This document shows positions 22,628-36,098 of a DNA stretch of 64,000 bases, piece after piece. The notes beneath the pieces are model-generated. The model was not told where the DNA came from. It saw nothing but the letters and a program-made list of their open reading frames with translations, and did no database searches. Origin of the DNA: Breviolum minutum Mf 1.05b.01 (taxonomy: Eukaryota > Sar > Dinophyceae > Suessiales > Symbiodiniaceae); the NCBI GenBank assembly GCA_000507305.1, contig DF240022.1, positions 18,627 through 82,626 on the forward strand, written 5' to 3'. A program made the position numbers and the translations under genes. Every line of letters begins with the position of its first letter. Within the stretch, counting starts at the first letter, position 1.

Positions 22628-25600
22628 TTATTTCGGTCTTTCCCAGGTGACGGTATTGTTGGGATCGCTTAAGTTCCAATAATAAGGTTTGCCAGTCGCA
22701 GAACACACTGTTGAGCTCCATCCTGAAGGCAAGGCATCCTCACTGTCACTGGCAGGAGCCGCAGGAGTGGACGTTGCCGAGGTTGGTGAGTCTCGCGTCT
22801 GGTTACCCTGAAGCGCCTCAGTGTTTCGCTGGAGAAAAACTGCCAAAAAGCATGAGAACAACTTTTGTTTGTTTCCCCGCTTTGTTTGCCCTTGGAAATA
22901 AACTAGATAACATAAATACACAACTATTGCGCCTCTTGCCACGCCTGGCCCCAATGTGTTCGTTTCAGAACTGCCAAGACACCCCCAAATCCTTCTCCGA
23001 TTGCTGTCGTCCTTGCATCTCCGCAATGGCACGTCGCAGTGACGGACATGACTGGGCTCGATCCGACGTGACCTCGCAGCCGTTGCGAGTCATCTCTTCA
23101 ATTACCTGGGCAAATGGCAAACCCATCGCTAGGCAGCTGTGATGTACACAAAATATATACATAAAGTACCAACTCAATTCAGCAAACAACGTCTATCACT
23201 CTACTTCATGGCACCTAACTACTCTTGAAATCAGCTTCATTGGATTTCATGAACACATAATGTGAACACCTTTCTTTTGCCGAATCTCCTATGATACCTG
23301 CATCTCTGCAACCAAACGACCCAGTTGACCCCTTCAGAGCTGTCATTGACCACTGCAGAACGCAACAAGATCGCCCAGGCTTCCTCAGGTGGTTCATAGG
23401 GACACTGCTTCCGCATTTCTTCGTAGACTCCACGTTGCCCCTGCCGGAACCGCGGCAATCAACTTAATAGAGATGATTGATCCAGAATTTGGTTTTGAAG
23501 TGTGACTCAAAACGAAAATGGGGGAATGGAGAAGCAAAGTCATGACTGAAGGCATCAAACAAAACTTCTTACCACCCCTCGGCAACATCCAACCCTCAAC
23601 ATTCACCCCACCTGCTGATCTTCGCGGTGGGTCATCATCAATGCTCTCCAGTCAGCACCTGTTTGACACTGCAAAGGATGTTTCAAAAGCTTGCTACGAC
23701 AATCCACTTCCCACGCAAGAAGCCAAAGGTCGAGGGATCCTTCAAGATCCCTTCATTTCGACGCACCGACGTGCTTGGTAAACAAAATGATTTCTTTTGT
23801 AAAGCTCCAAACTCGTTACTACATGTTACTACATGTTACTACAGTACTGCCAATCCGGATTTTCAGAAACTTCTGTTTAACTTCAACCAGGCATTGCCAT
23901 TTGACTGCCTCCTGGTTCGAAGCCATCAGCCTTCAACTGTTCAAAGACTGCTTTGGCTCCATCGGCATCTTGTCCACATGCAACAATGAGGGCATTGTAG
24001 TGACTACCTTCATGATGTTTTCAGTTAAAAGTCGTTGTTTGCAAAAGCCAATGTCAAATACAACAAGAACACTGAATAATGCCAAACTGAGAATTTGAAG
24101 AGACCCAAATTCAAATTCTAAGATTTCTTTGTAAGAGTGTATTCTGTGTATTCAGGGATGGTTGTATAATGATAATCAATCCTTTGTATATTCAGCGCAA
24201 CATGACCCGTATTGATTTGTTGATATGCATCCTGTGCCCATCAGAGAAGCCTGAGTGAAATTTCAGACGCAGAAGTCCAAAGAGAAAAGAACACTACATA
24301 GGTTTGAGTGTTTTCTTTTTAAAATGGGCATCACATTCATCGACCTATTTCAGCCAATCGTCTTTTGGTTCTCAACTCTGGATCACTTCGGATCTCCTGC
24401 AAAAGCTCGTTTGCTTTGTCTCTCTGGCGAGCACGGGCACATGCTGTCATGGCCAGCAGGTATGGCACTTCAATAGATGCTTCTGTATCAGTGGCTGACT
24501 TCAAGGACTCCAGAAGTTGCAGGGCCTGGCAAATCTCTTCTCTAATCTTTAAAACAGGATGCGCCCCAATTCAATCAAACATGAAAGTCGAAGAAAACAA
24601 AACAATGAACGTGAACTGGCAAGTGTATTTGCATATAGTCAATCGGATGAACCATGCACCTGGACTTGATTTCCAAGACATGTGCTTCAAAAAACACCAA
24701 CAAAGACACACACACACTTGCACACCCAAAGCAAAAAGGCCAAGGGGGTGAGCCCCGGTTTCGTCCAGTTTCGGTTCTACGGCATTCGGCCTGAGCCCAG
24801 TCGTTGTTCTCCTTGCAATTACTCATGATTGCAGACACTGTCACCGATGATTGTGGAACGTTCTCCGCTTCCATCCTTTGTAAGGCCTTGTCAAATTGGT
24901 ATGTATACCTCATCATTGCCTTTTCAGGCAAGGAGCAAGGGAACTGCGACGACAAATGACATCTGTACATAATCATGTTCCACTCATGATCTGCATCATA
25001 ATGAATCATAACGATACTACTGATGATACTGATGACAACGCTGGCAATAATCGGATAATCATAATAGTAATTGAGAACAATAACAGTATACAGTATACAT
25101 TATATAGTAAACAATCTAGTAACTACTAACCGTACTGTAGAAAAAATAGCACCACCACCACCACCACTGCTGCTACTACTACTACTACTACTACTCCTAC
25201 TACTACAATAATAATAATGCCAACAAAAATGTAGAGTGCAAGAAACATGTATGTAAGTAAATATGCATATATGATAGTGGAAGGCCAGGAGAGCAGACAC
25301 GAAGAAAGCTAACCCCAGAATAACTTCTAAGAGTGTCCAGGAAGCTACGCCGCAGCAGTGGCCCGGGCACCACCCCCCCAAAGTTGGTTGCTTACACCAT
25401 CCTCATGCAACCAACCACCTCCCATGCACATTAAAGCTCATGAAAGCTTGAGCACTACGGCATGATGTTACACGCACTCGCCAATCACCTCATGTCAATC
25501 GGCTTACGAAAAAGATATTGCCTCCGAGATACCGCATTCGTGAAAGCATTTGTAAAAACATATTGTAGGCCAAAGTATCGCGTTGTGGGAATCGTTCAAA

Positions 25601-25946
25601 GACCATGGTGGCCTCTTTGTATCTCAACGCTTTGCAAAGGCAGTTCAGGACGCTTCTCAGAACAGGTTGCCAGCTTTCATCCACCTCAGGCTTGGTCAAC
25701 AAATCTCCATCACAGTCACATCCAAAACTGTCGCAACTATATTTCAAATCTTCTAAAAGACTAAAGACCTTGTGATATTGGAAAACCTAGTGGCATCTAG
25801 TGGACATATATGTTTAAGACATAGTTAAGATATCATACCTTTCAAACCTTTTCACCATTCAGTCTCTGTTGAGAAAGCCCTACCTCCATTGGAACTTGTC
25901 GATACACTTCCATGGCACCCTCCCAGTCTAATGTGGGTGTGCATGC
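22628..25946 (-). CDS. Pentatricopeptide-repeat protein with C-terminal WW domain
   Basis: Minus-strand exons whose phases and lengths agree: 25946-25884 (TLDWEGAMEVYRQVP), 25684-25533 (EATMVFERFPQRDTLAYNMF), 24908-24791 (ALQRMEAENVPQSSVTVSAI), 24525-24387 (ALQLLESLKS to ARARQRDKANELLQEIR), 24007-~23905 (SHYNALIVACG, DGAKAVFEQLKADG), then 23440-23330 (GVYEEMRKQCPYEPPEEAW), 23105-22983 (VIEEMTRNGCEV) and 22828-22628. The first five give helix-turn-helix pairs of the pentatricopeptide type, which bind RNA, usually in plastids or mitochondria. The last exon is exactly 67 codons including the stop and carries a canonical WW domain: LPSGW, GKPYYWN, TWERP, four codons before TAA. WW domains bind proline-rich partners. 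Donors are GT except GC at 24790. The start codon and any targeting peptide lie upstream of 25946 and were not found; an exon between 23905 and 23440 may be missing. Confidence 0.8.
25150..25219. repeat. Trinucleotide tract (ACC)n(ACT)n
   Basis: Seven ACC units pass through TGC into a run of ACT and then ATA units. It lies inside an intron of the PPR-WW gene. Confidence 0.9.
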
Positions 25947-27320
25947 CTGGCATCAGGTGAGAAACATAGGGTGCTGTTTGTTGCTACTCAACGGGGGCCC
26001 CTCCCCTTAACTCTTGCGAAAAAGCTATCGGAGCAGTATAGAATGAGGAAAATGTTTTGTAAAGTTTCATGCAGTCTATCGACCACACAACAGCACTCTT
26101 GGATGCTTAGATCTTTGCATGTCTCTACTGCGCTGTCGTGGAGGATCATGCCAATCAACTGCAAACCCTCTAGAGTCATTTCAAACTTACAAAGTGAACA
26201 TATACAGTTGGGTTCTGACCTCTTCACAGTGCTCCCCAAAAGTATCTTGAACATCAATAACTATGAATTAGAGCTATGATAAAGGTTTGTCCAATTTGGA
26301 TCAATTTGGTTCCCAATCAACATTTTTGTCAAACCATATCAAGTTCAGGAAATTACAAATCTCAAACTTCGAAAAGTATCATTTTGGAATCTCTCACATT
26401 GAGCTTATCAAACCCAGTCACAGCCTTTGCTATTTTCGTATTTTTTGAGATGGGAATTTGGCCTTGGCAGTTTGGAATAAATCTCGTTGTTCCTCAGTCA
26501 TCTCTATCTTTGGAAGGTTGGTGGATCGGAGCCGTGCTTGATCATCTCTGCGACCAAGACTAGCTCTCCTGGTGCTCCAGTGTCAGGCGAAGCGTTGAAG
26601 CTGGGGTAAAAATGGGCCGAGGATGGAAGAAATGAATAGACATGATGTTCTGAGTTTTGACGTGATATGACGTCGATATTGTACGCCTTGAATCCGACCC
26701 ATGCACACTTAGCACTTTATATATTAACATATATAGCCTGAGCGTACTTGTGAAAAATATAGTCTCTGAGTCTCACTCATTTCTGTGGTGTGGACAGATC
26801 GCAAACGGTATGGACTTCAACAAATGGGTGCACCATGTCACACCTCACACCCAAGCTGCGGCCAAAGTGACTCCCTGTAGAGATAATCTGCAGCGGAGTT
26901 GGGTATTGTGCGATCCAACCGCCATGTGCTACAGGCTATCATCCTGCGCCCTACCGGTGGATGAAGTTGACGAAGTAGGGAGGCCATGGAAGCCATGATC
27001 CACCGCATGGATTCGGCAAAAACGGTCCCAAAACTTGAGCAGGAAAAAAATCCATAAAACTGAGCATGGCATAAAATCACAGGCGGTCATGGTCAGACAG
27101 CAAAGATTCTTCTCTGTCTGCCGTTTGATGCGGTTTGCCTCTGCTTGTACTATATAATTGTTTCAGTCTTCGTCATTGTTTCCACTCTAGTCGGCGTTGG
27201 CGTGGCTGCGTGGCTTTGTTGTTGCTGCTGCTGTTGCCTTAGTTCTTGCCATTCTCGTCGCTATGGCTATGTTTGGTGTCATTGTACTCGTCAGTACTAT
27301 TTTGTGCGAATCTTGCTCTT
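25947..27320. other. No assignable gene; probable 5' part of the PPR-WW gene
   Basis: A minus-strand open stretch at about 26200-26060 (DSAVETCKDLSIQECC) could be an upstream exon. AT-rich sequence with no recognisable domain otherwise. Confidence 0.3.
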
Positions 27321-27506
27321 CTTGTGGTTGCTGCTGTTGCTCTTGCTCTTGCTCTTGCTGTTTGCTGTTTGGTGTTTGTTGTTTGTTGTTTGTTGTTCGT
27401 TGTTTGTTGTTTGTTGTTTGTTGCTGTTGTTGTTGTTGTTGTTGTTGTTGTTGCTGTCGCTGTCCCTCTGGCTGCTGTTGTTGTTGTTGTTGTTGTTGCT
27501 GTTGCT
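27321..27506. repeat. TTG/TTTGTTG simple-sequence tract
   Basis: TGCTCT-type units change into a 7-base TTTGTTG array near 27365-27425 and then (TTG)n to 27506. Long open frames in several frames here are low-complexity artefacts. Confidence 0.9.
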
Positions 27507-30157
27507 AGGTAGGGTAGCAGGCCCGCACTGCATAGGGTTGGCAACTCTCCGAGCAGCAACCAGTGCGTTACCTACAAATACTATCAAATACCATGTACCC
27601 TTGATGCGAAATCCTGGTGCTGGATAGTGTGTTGGCAAGAGTCTTGTCACCCAGAAACTTTCGAATCTGCGCTTCTTCCCGTGCACTCTTCAACCTTGAA
27701 GTGGCATCCAGCATGATTTTTTTTGGACCCCGATCGGGGGGGCAAACTGTATGCATACCCACTGCTGTAGAGGCTTCACTTCAAATGAAAGTTTGGTACT
27801 CACCTTTGTCACAGCACCTGGCAAAGATTCTGTAATTTGTTCCGTCAAACCACTTTTGGGCTTGTGCGCAATTCGCTGCACTTTTTATATCCATAAAAAT
27901 CATGTATTTCACGTCTAAAACGAATGTATTGTAAATCATTGCCCAGGGACTTGAAGGCACGAAGTTCATTCGTCGCGTTCGTCATAGCACTCACAAAAGA
28001 GGAAAAGGCCACGAAGGCATAGATCACCTCTCAGTTTGCGGCGGCTGGTGGTGATTTTGGGCCACCACAATCTCAGATCACAAAAACCTATGAAAACTAT
28101 TTGAAAATTATCACAAATCACAGTAAAGTACAGTAAACACAGGTAAGCACAATGGTGCTATGCTGGCTTCGGATGTAGCCGGTAGCCAAGGTGCAATGAA
28201 GGCGGCGAACGCCCGTTCCACTGCATTTTGTGGAGCCACGTTGTTGGTGGCTGGTGCGAACTGAGTAAGTGCCTTGGGCACCAATGATTGGAACGTGCCG
28301 GCTTGGCACCCTCATCCTCATACTTTTTCACTTTTCTTCATGTCCCATCATGTCATCCCGTACATTGTTGGGTTAGAGTGCATGTCACCTGCCAGATCTT
28401 GACAGGTAGTTTGATACGCAAATCAGCCATGACCCATCTGCATGGTCAATTTGGCGATATTTTCTGGTACTAAGGCCCTAGCCCAGTGAAAGCTCACCAA
28501 GTATTGGGAAGCAACATCCTTGGATGAGCTGCAGCTTTGCTGATCAACAGACATTCATACTCAATACTCTCTGTGGCTCCTTGCCATCTCACATAGGTCC
28601 TGGGTGGATGAAGCTCCTTGTGGTTGTCACTATAACAACTCCGCATGTAGACCGACAATCCTGCACCCTCTCTAATCGTCGCTTCCAAATCGAAGCCAAA
28701 CAAAACTTTAAGTTTATATCGTTCTAATAATTTTAATATCGTTCTATTTCATATGGATTTTTTTAGATCCATCATGATCCATCAACAGGAGGAACATAGC
28801 TTTTTAAATGAGGACACCATGCATCTCCTACATTTTTTTCTCTACATGCCATCTAAATCAAACAAAACCCAGCCAAGGTTCGGCATTCTTGATGCCAAAA
28901 ACATAGACCCAGGTTTGCTCTCCCTCGATCATGTCACTCACCGCAAACCAGGCACAGGCAATGTAGTGATTCCTCGTTCTCGGAGCAACTGACATGTTGT
29001 TATTCAAAAATCATCGTGTAGTCAAATCGCCATTGAAGACTGTTGCTAGCACAGGTCGAAAGTGAAAACCAGGGGGAGAGCGTACGTCTGCCTATTCGAG
29101 CTAACTAGGCATTCAGAAGCGCATGGCAGGGTCAAAATTCGGATACCAAAGGGACCACAGAATTGATCATATTTCACTTTCATTTCGTAGATAAAGTATT
29201 ATATACTACTATATTATGCATATACGATTTGCAATTTGCGACTGATCGAGTCTTAGTCAGACACTGCCGATGTTAATTACCTGCAGTAGTCAGCTCCTCC
29301 ATCCTCCGATGTTTATATAACAATATAATATATAATACAATGATATAATAGTCAATACTAAATACATTATTATAAGCATAGCAGGTTCTCATTTATCCAA
29401 CTTGGAGCCATACCAGTAAATCCAAGTCACACGGCTATGATGAACATGGACTGCCGGACGATCTTGATCTGCAACAGTGCAGATAATTCCATGGAATGAA
29501 CGAGTCCCCCGTTCTGGACATATGGTGAAGAGTGAAGAACGACAAGAAAACTGCCTTGAAAGCTATGATCTATGGAACAGATTGATAGACTCGTAATGAA
29601 TCATGATTTGACCGTCACCAGGATAGCCACAACAACCCTCGCGACACCGGCTGAGTCACCGAACAACTAAGGTCAGATATTCGGATCTCACACGCATCTG
29701 GATCACGTCTACGATAGCTGCAGCCTTGTGAAGGCGTACCAAACCTCACAAGTGAAACGTGCTTTTTTAAGTCCTGCTTCTATTTGTTTTGGGGGGAAGG
29801 GGGAAAGGTGGATATTGTCAGCTTTTGTAGGTTCGAACGATGTCTCTGCATTCTCTGACATTCTGTAACCGCATGCAACCAAGCTGAATCCGGTTGAAAG
29901 GAGGGGAAACCAATGGAAATCACTAGGAAAACATCCATTTACACTAAGGTCAAGTGCCGCTCTTACAGTTTTGCCGATCTCACTGGCTTTACAGAACTTC
30001 TGAATGATTGCCGCGTCACGCACGATTCGGAAGAGTCCTCGGCAAAACGGAGAATCCGATTTGCTTTGTCCCAGGAAAGCTAGTTTCAATCAAGTGCAGC
30101 AATTTCATACAATGGCACACAATATCCACATCACTTCCACATCCATTCTTTTCGCAC
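27507..30157. other. No assignable gene apart from a possible PFK remnant
   Basis: Contains AT-rich tracts (about 29160-29380) and short unsupported frames. The pore and C-terminal part of the potassium channel upstream would be expected here, but no Gly-Tyr-Gly or Gly-Phe-Gly selectivity filter was found. A minus-strand stretch near 30065-29960 (FRIVRDAAIIQKFCKASEIG) may be another exon of that gene. Confidence 0.3.
28140..28265 (-). pseudogene. Possible decayed PFK C-terminal exons (copy D)
   Basis: On the minus strand TYSVR is followed, one frame over, by PATNNVAPQNAVERAFAAF. In the intact copies this region reads TY-(T/M)-IRAVPAN followed by LAQ-x-AVH-x-A-(L/M)-A. The match is partial and needs a frameshift, so this is either a decayed exon pair of copy D or chance. 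Confidence 0.3.
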
Positions 30158-30930
30158 AAGAGTCGCAAGAGCCGCACCAAAGAAGCAGTGCGCAGTGCTT
30201 GCGGAGTGGAGTTTTCTGAAGCCACCCTTGGTGGTGTTGGAATTTGTGTCTCTAAATCCCGGGCCCCCAAAAAGCCTAAATTTGCAAATCAAGCTGCGAT
30301 GTCATAATGAAAAGCACGATGTCAATCATCAGGATCAGCAAATCTGGGATAAACCAGCCAGATAAGTACCTGAAAAAAGGATCTGGTTGAGCTCTCTGTA
30401 CTACAACACTTCTCACCTGCCAACCAGGAGCAAAGTTGAGACCAAGGTACTTCTTCGCGATGGGTCCAGGTCGCATATCCAATGTCCCATCAACATCTAC
30501 GCCCACCAGAAAAGTGCCTAGCCAGGCAGCCATGTTCACTGCTGTTTTACCATTGGACCTTCTCCTTCATCGTTGTATTTGTTGGTTGGGGGCTCTCCCC
30601 CCCCCAAACAGCCTGGAAGGTCCAAAGCCCAGTAGATGAAGGTCACCACCGACATGACATCGACAAATCTTTCGAAGGAGCCCAGGTCAAAGACAGTTAA
30701 GGGAATCACCTGAAGGACTTTCACAATGGGAGAGGGTGGAAATCACCTCAACAGTGTAGTCACGGATTTTAATGATTTTATGGTTTTGAGTTTTGAGCAG
30801 CAACATCAGCAACGACCCCTTTAATATCATGTGTATGCCACTGCGTCCAAGTTGCAACCAAATCCCAGAAGATCATCATAACACCAAGCACGCCCCAAGC
30901 CAAGCGTGTAGTACCATAAGGGTTCCTGGT
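30158..30930 (-). CDS. Voltage-gated potassium channel (KCNH/HCN-like) gene, S1-S4 part
   Basis: Minus-strand exons: ~30930-30859 (NPYGTTRLAWGVLGVMMIFW, S1), 30709-30613 (VMSVVTFIYWALDLP, S2, exact 97 bases, GC donor), 30517-30451 (TFLVGVDVDGTLDMRPGPIA, the S2-S3 linker with the VDG motif common in protist channels), 30369-~30300 (GWFIPDLLILMIDIVLFI, S3) and 30215-30158 (ALRTASLVRLLRLL, S4 with Arg every third residue). Phases fit from S1 to S3. This order and spacing is that of a six-helix voltage-gated cation channel with cytosolic ends. The pore loop and any cyclic-nucleotide domain were not found downstream, and upstream exons (about 31680-31050, for example MSAAEKFGGVWLSTAYDRD) are only possible. 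The gene lies between the two ends of PFK copy D if the remnant at 28.2 kb is real. Confidence 0.65.
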
Positions 30931-33900
30931 TCTGCCAATTTCTTTGACAGCTGCTTGGGGAGAAGCATTGTCCCATTTTTTCCGTAGCAAGCCAAACAGT
31001 CACTCGTTGCCAGCCGAGAGTATATAATTAACCCAGGATATTCAATGAGTCTGAATCTGAATGGTAATTGGGTCACAGTCCCTGTCGTAAGCTGTGGACA
31101 GCCAAACCCCTCCAAACTTCTCGGCTGCCGACATGATGAAATTCTGCAGTAAGGATGTTCCCAGCATTTGGTCACCAGTCCTTGGAGGTTTATCAAGTGA
31201 CGTGTTTGATAAAGTGTGTGGCATTCCTTCATTCCCCGAACTAACACATTACCTAGCGCAGTATTCAGTATCGATCTGCCAGAAGAGCGCAATAGATTCA
31301 TTCCATCTCATGCCAATTATACTAGCATAGACCCCAAACAGTTGAGAGTACTCAAGTCGGGCCCCAAGCTCGACAGGCTCGTGCAGGCCTATGTGCACAC
31401 CTTCTTCTTTTTTCCAAGCAGAAACTCCACAGGTAAACTGTTTGCGCAAAAATCTGAACTCTTGCAACACTGCATGTATATAGTTCTGCAAATTCCAAAA
31501 CACAATGAACCTTGCATGCTTAAGCCACAGGTAAACCTGTTAACTGATCATCCAATTTGAATGAGATGTAAAGACGCCCCTTTGGTACATTCACAAATGC
31601 TTCTGCATGCGACATGTTTGGGGCTAGCAGTGTAGGACCACACCGTGCATCTTGCCAAGCAGCTTGAAATCACTTGTGATGTGCAGTCGCAACTTTGAAG
31701 CTGCTGCGAAGCTCGCCTGCAAACAAAAGGACAACATGAAGCCGCAAAGAATGCCAAGAGGCACCTTCCAGGAACATCGAACATGGATGTACATGTACAT
31801 GACATGATCTATCCCTCATGATGCTGGATGAGTAAGCTGAGTAAGCCTCAGACTGTGTGAAGGTCCCTGTCCTGCCATGCATATCTCCTGGCCTGCTGAG
31901 TAGACTGTTTTGCGACCCATTGCTCTTTCAGTCCCAAAGCGGGCTTTGACCTGGTTGGAAGGGGAATTTGAAACAGTAAATCATGTCAAAATTCCAGTCC
32001 CTTCCCTTTAACCTGAAAGGGCTAAAAAATGAAATCTAGGAAAGAGAAAGAAAGGGCAGGAGGGAAAGCCAACGCCGTGCGAATCTTTTCGGTCAAAAGG
32101 CAACAAAGTTGGGTTTCCAGCGGGCCTTTGACCCCAGTCTTCATCTATTGAATCCATTTCCACGTTTCCCAACTACAACTTACCTCCTTGTGCGTTTCCT
32201 CACCCACTGTCCCTTTTCTACAGTATCACAAGAAGATGCTCGCTGGCCAGGAGAGTGCTTTTAAAGGCACGAGGCCCCATAAAAGCCAACAGTAATATCA
32301 CGTAATACCCCCATGCTGCAAAATCTCAATGTCGTTTTACGGTGTCTGCACAGTTTTCATCTATTTCCAAGCTTTCCAGAGAGGTACGGAGGCGAAGATA
32401 TGAAGTCCATTGAAGTCCATCATTTGTCAGATCTTTTGCCGTGCTTAAACTGATGACTTAGCACCTTGCGTGCGCCTTGCACATGCAGATACATCTTTAT
32501 ACTTTCCACCAACCCGTCGCGCGCATCCAAAAGCATCCAAGAGAACCAATCGCTTTGCAGCCATGCACCCGTACATTGTACGTACAGGATCATTCATTCA
32601 GGGAGACCATTCCCTCACCCCCGCACGTATTCTCACGAGGTTCGCTAAGAGAAACCTATCCTACCGTATCCTACCGCCAGGTATAATTACAATCAGATAC
32701 CGCGAACAAAGTAGTTTGGAAGCGCTCAGCCAGAACATAAGTTTTGCCAGGCCCTTCTTCCATCTATTTCGAAGCTTGCCAGTGGGGCCGAAGCCCCTTT
32801 TACATATCATCGTTTTGCCAAGCTGCTTTTGCACTTTTCGGCTGATTGCGATGCTCATAGCTGCCTCAGTTGAGGGCTTCGAAATTTGAGATCCTTGCAT
32901 TGATTGTGGACAACGGTTTTGATGTGCCTTTAACCTGATTTCATATAAGTAATATAGACAATTTTCAAAAACATATCACTGCAATCGAGGTTCTCCGCTA
33001 AAAAGCGTGCTCCAACGCTCCAACACCTGCAGTAAATCGCAGTTTACAAGAGAGACAGGCTGTGGGGAAAGGTACTCATAGACGGGGCAGTCATATAACC
33101 TATCCCAAGACTTGCCAGAATTTAGATTGTCAAATCCGAACCTTTCATGCCTCAGCAACCACCTACCACAGCCAATAGTATCAGTATGTACAGTTCATTT
33201 TGTCAGAAAAAAAGTTGGAAAATCTATGGAGCCATCTCACAGCACCGGGCTGGGATCCCAAACTGCTTCTGTTGGCTCCCTCTCTTCGCTCACACTGTCA
33301 GTGGTGGCTTCCTGTCGTTTACCGACGTCTTGTTTAGATACTCCGACTTCCATAGCTTCCAGGCTTGCAACAAATGAAGTCAGTAACTTCTCTTGCTACA
33401 AATGAAGTCATGAGCCGAAGGCGGCTAAACGGCGCACCAAGCCTGAATATATCTGAATATTAGGTTGACTGAATAGCCATTAAAATCTTACTTGCCAACA
33501 TGGCAGCGGAACATCTCCACCCTGCAGCGCCAGTTGGCTTTCATTTCGTTTTCGTTTTCTCCTTATGGGCTTCCAGAATGGGCAGCGAGATTTTTTCCTG
33601 CGATGGCAGAACAAGCCTTTTTTGTTTTAAAACCTTGCACTGAATGCCGGAGTTGGTGGTCTGGTAGCTATAGCAAACCCAAGCAGCATACTAAATTTTC
33701 CATCTACATGTCTCCAGCATTGAGCTGCCCAGCAACTTTCAGGCTCATACACATCATTGCCGCTGATCCCTTGATTAGGTGCAACCACCATGGAGAGTTT
33801 TAGAATCTGGAGTACCATTTTTGCTAGGGTTCGATCACATATACATGATGTATATATACATACGTATTATCCTACATCTTAAAAATCCAATCATATCATG

Positions 33901-36098
33901 TCACATATTTCTAAATCTACATATATGTATATATAAGATATATATATATATATCTTTTTTAAAATATAAAAATACATGAACACACATATACACAAGTCAT
34001 ATATCTATCATTTGGTATCTAAATACTATATCAAGGGGTGCAGGGTTTCTTCCATCAACGGTGTGGCCAAGGCCCAGTGCCCCGTCCTCGACCTGCTTCT
34101 CCCGCTCCGCAATTTTCTGAATAGCGATCTCGTCCAATTCCCGCCTGACAGGTGATTCAAAAACAGCACAAGGGCACAAGTCGAATTGCAGAAAGCGGAG
34201 AAACTCTGAAATCACAGCTTTCCAACGCCAAGCTTTTTGGGAATTTTAGTGTCCATGTTTTTAGTGGGAAAGTGTTGTTTTCGGAAACACACCGCTCAAA
34301 AATTGCAGTGTTTTTCTTTGTTTTTCCACTGTGTTTGTCGCGTTTTGCCGGGGGTGCTTGGAAAGGTGGGGGCCAAAAATCTCTGTGGGATATTGGTTTG
34401 CGTGCTTGGTTGGCAATCTCTCACACCCAGTTCGCCCTGAATGGGTTGAGGGTTGTTTTTCTGTAGGTATCACATCGGACGCTTTTTGGGATGCATGTAT
34501 AGGCGTATAGGATTGTATAGGTGCTTGTTTGGCATAATGTGTCTAGCTTGAGTTCGGCAGAGGTAAGTCCATGAAAGCTCGGGGGAACACTTTGCTTCAG
34601 AACGCGGGGCTTTTTAAAGGTTTTACACAAGGGGCCTAAATGGCCTTGACAACACATTTGGCCGCAAACTTGGTTCATGGGTGGAACAAAAATCGCTCAA
34701 CATCCGCGCAACTTGGCTGAAATTGCGCGTCAGGTTGGGCCCAAAAAAGCACTTCCGTTGCGCTGCAGGCAATCAACCCAGGGAGCGGTGCGAATATGAT
34801 GCAAACATGACATAAATACGATGTGTTATGGGGCCAAGGTTGTCCAACAGGGTACCTCAAAGCATCCCGTTCTCGGACCACATCTGCGTAGGAAGCTTCG
34901 TGCAGGTGAAAAATCCTTGGCTCCACGTCTGAAGATGGTAGGTGATGATGCAGCTTGTCGCTTGGCAAAAGCAGGGGCAAGGATATTCAATCAGTCATTG
35001 GTTGTAAGCATCAACTAGTCAAACGCATACCAACACTTGGAGAGATGTCAACTTAAGTAGCAGGCTCGAGTCAAAAATCCAGAAGCTCACTTGTTAAACG
35101 TGATCCCTCTGTTAGTAGGAATGCTGTTAGATCCGAGTAGTGAGTAGTGGATATCAAACCATTACTATTGGGTTGATGACCCTGGTACACATGAACAAAT
35201 GTTGATATGCGTGGTGTGTACAGCCAGCTAACCCATCATCTTGGCGAACTTGCTGCTATCCCAGGTGCTCGTCTTTGAAGCTTTCAAACGCCTTTTGAAT
35301 CGAGGACTCAAACTCACCTGTGGGGAGTGTAGCGTGAGGCTTCTGTCAACCTCTTGCTGTGTTTATCATATCAATTCATATCATTTCATATCATATATCC
35401 ATGTTTCCCATCGTTTCCCTCCCCTCTACTGCTTCATAATCATCAACCCTAGCCAAAAGAATCGCATAACCTTCGCTCTTGCCTGGGGTTAGGCCTGTTG
35501 ACTCAGCCTTGTTGGCACCTTGGTGATGGACTGGCAACTGAGCGGCGATGAAATTCTGGACTTCTGAAACTCTCAACTGCAGTGAGTTGGCGCATGAATT
35601 CATTCTCAATATCTATATAAATAAATATATATATATATATATAAATAGCAACATCCAAAACTACGAGGCTTTGTCGTAAATAGGAGCACCTTTCCTGGTC
35701 TAAGCTGTTGTTGTGCTTGGAAACCTAAGACTGAGCTTGGCACAGCGAGGAGAACAAAATGGCGGCATGTGAGGAGAGTTATCTACAGTCTGTTCTTCCC
35801 GGGTGCGCTGTTAATGCCAGCGTGTGAAATGGTGGGTTATCAATCAATGCCCCTTAGCCTGTGCTACTCCCACAGTTGCCGCGGCTTTCTACGTTCAACT
35901 GAGCCAGGGCGGCATTCAATGTCAGTCTGGAGCAATCCCAAATCGTGGCAAATGGAAAGGTCACCACAGGCTACAAAACAGAGGTCACCACATGCCACTT
36001 CACATGTACATACACTCTAGACTCACTTCTCCTCACTTATTCAAGTGCTTCTAACAGTCACCTTCTGCTTTTCGTTTTTATGTGCTCCTGCCACGAGC
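30931..36098. other. Unresolved stretch, few possible exons
   Basis: Possible minus-strand exons without family match: about 31380-31330 (HIGLHEPVELGARLEYSQL), about 32880-32700 (ISRKVQKQLGKTMICKRGFG), about 34190-34070 (DEIAIQKIAEREKQVEDGAL). A minus-strand stretch at about 35575-35505 (FIAAQLPVHHQGANKAE) sits where copy D should carry its GGDG exon and keeps only the flanking QGA. AT microsatellites at 33840-33965 and 35610-35650. Confidence 0.3.

Noticed and set aside
27145..27690. Long Cys-, Leu- and Asn-rich frames on both strands
   Set aside because: They follow the TTG/TTTGTTG simple repeat and change composition exactly at its borders.
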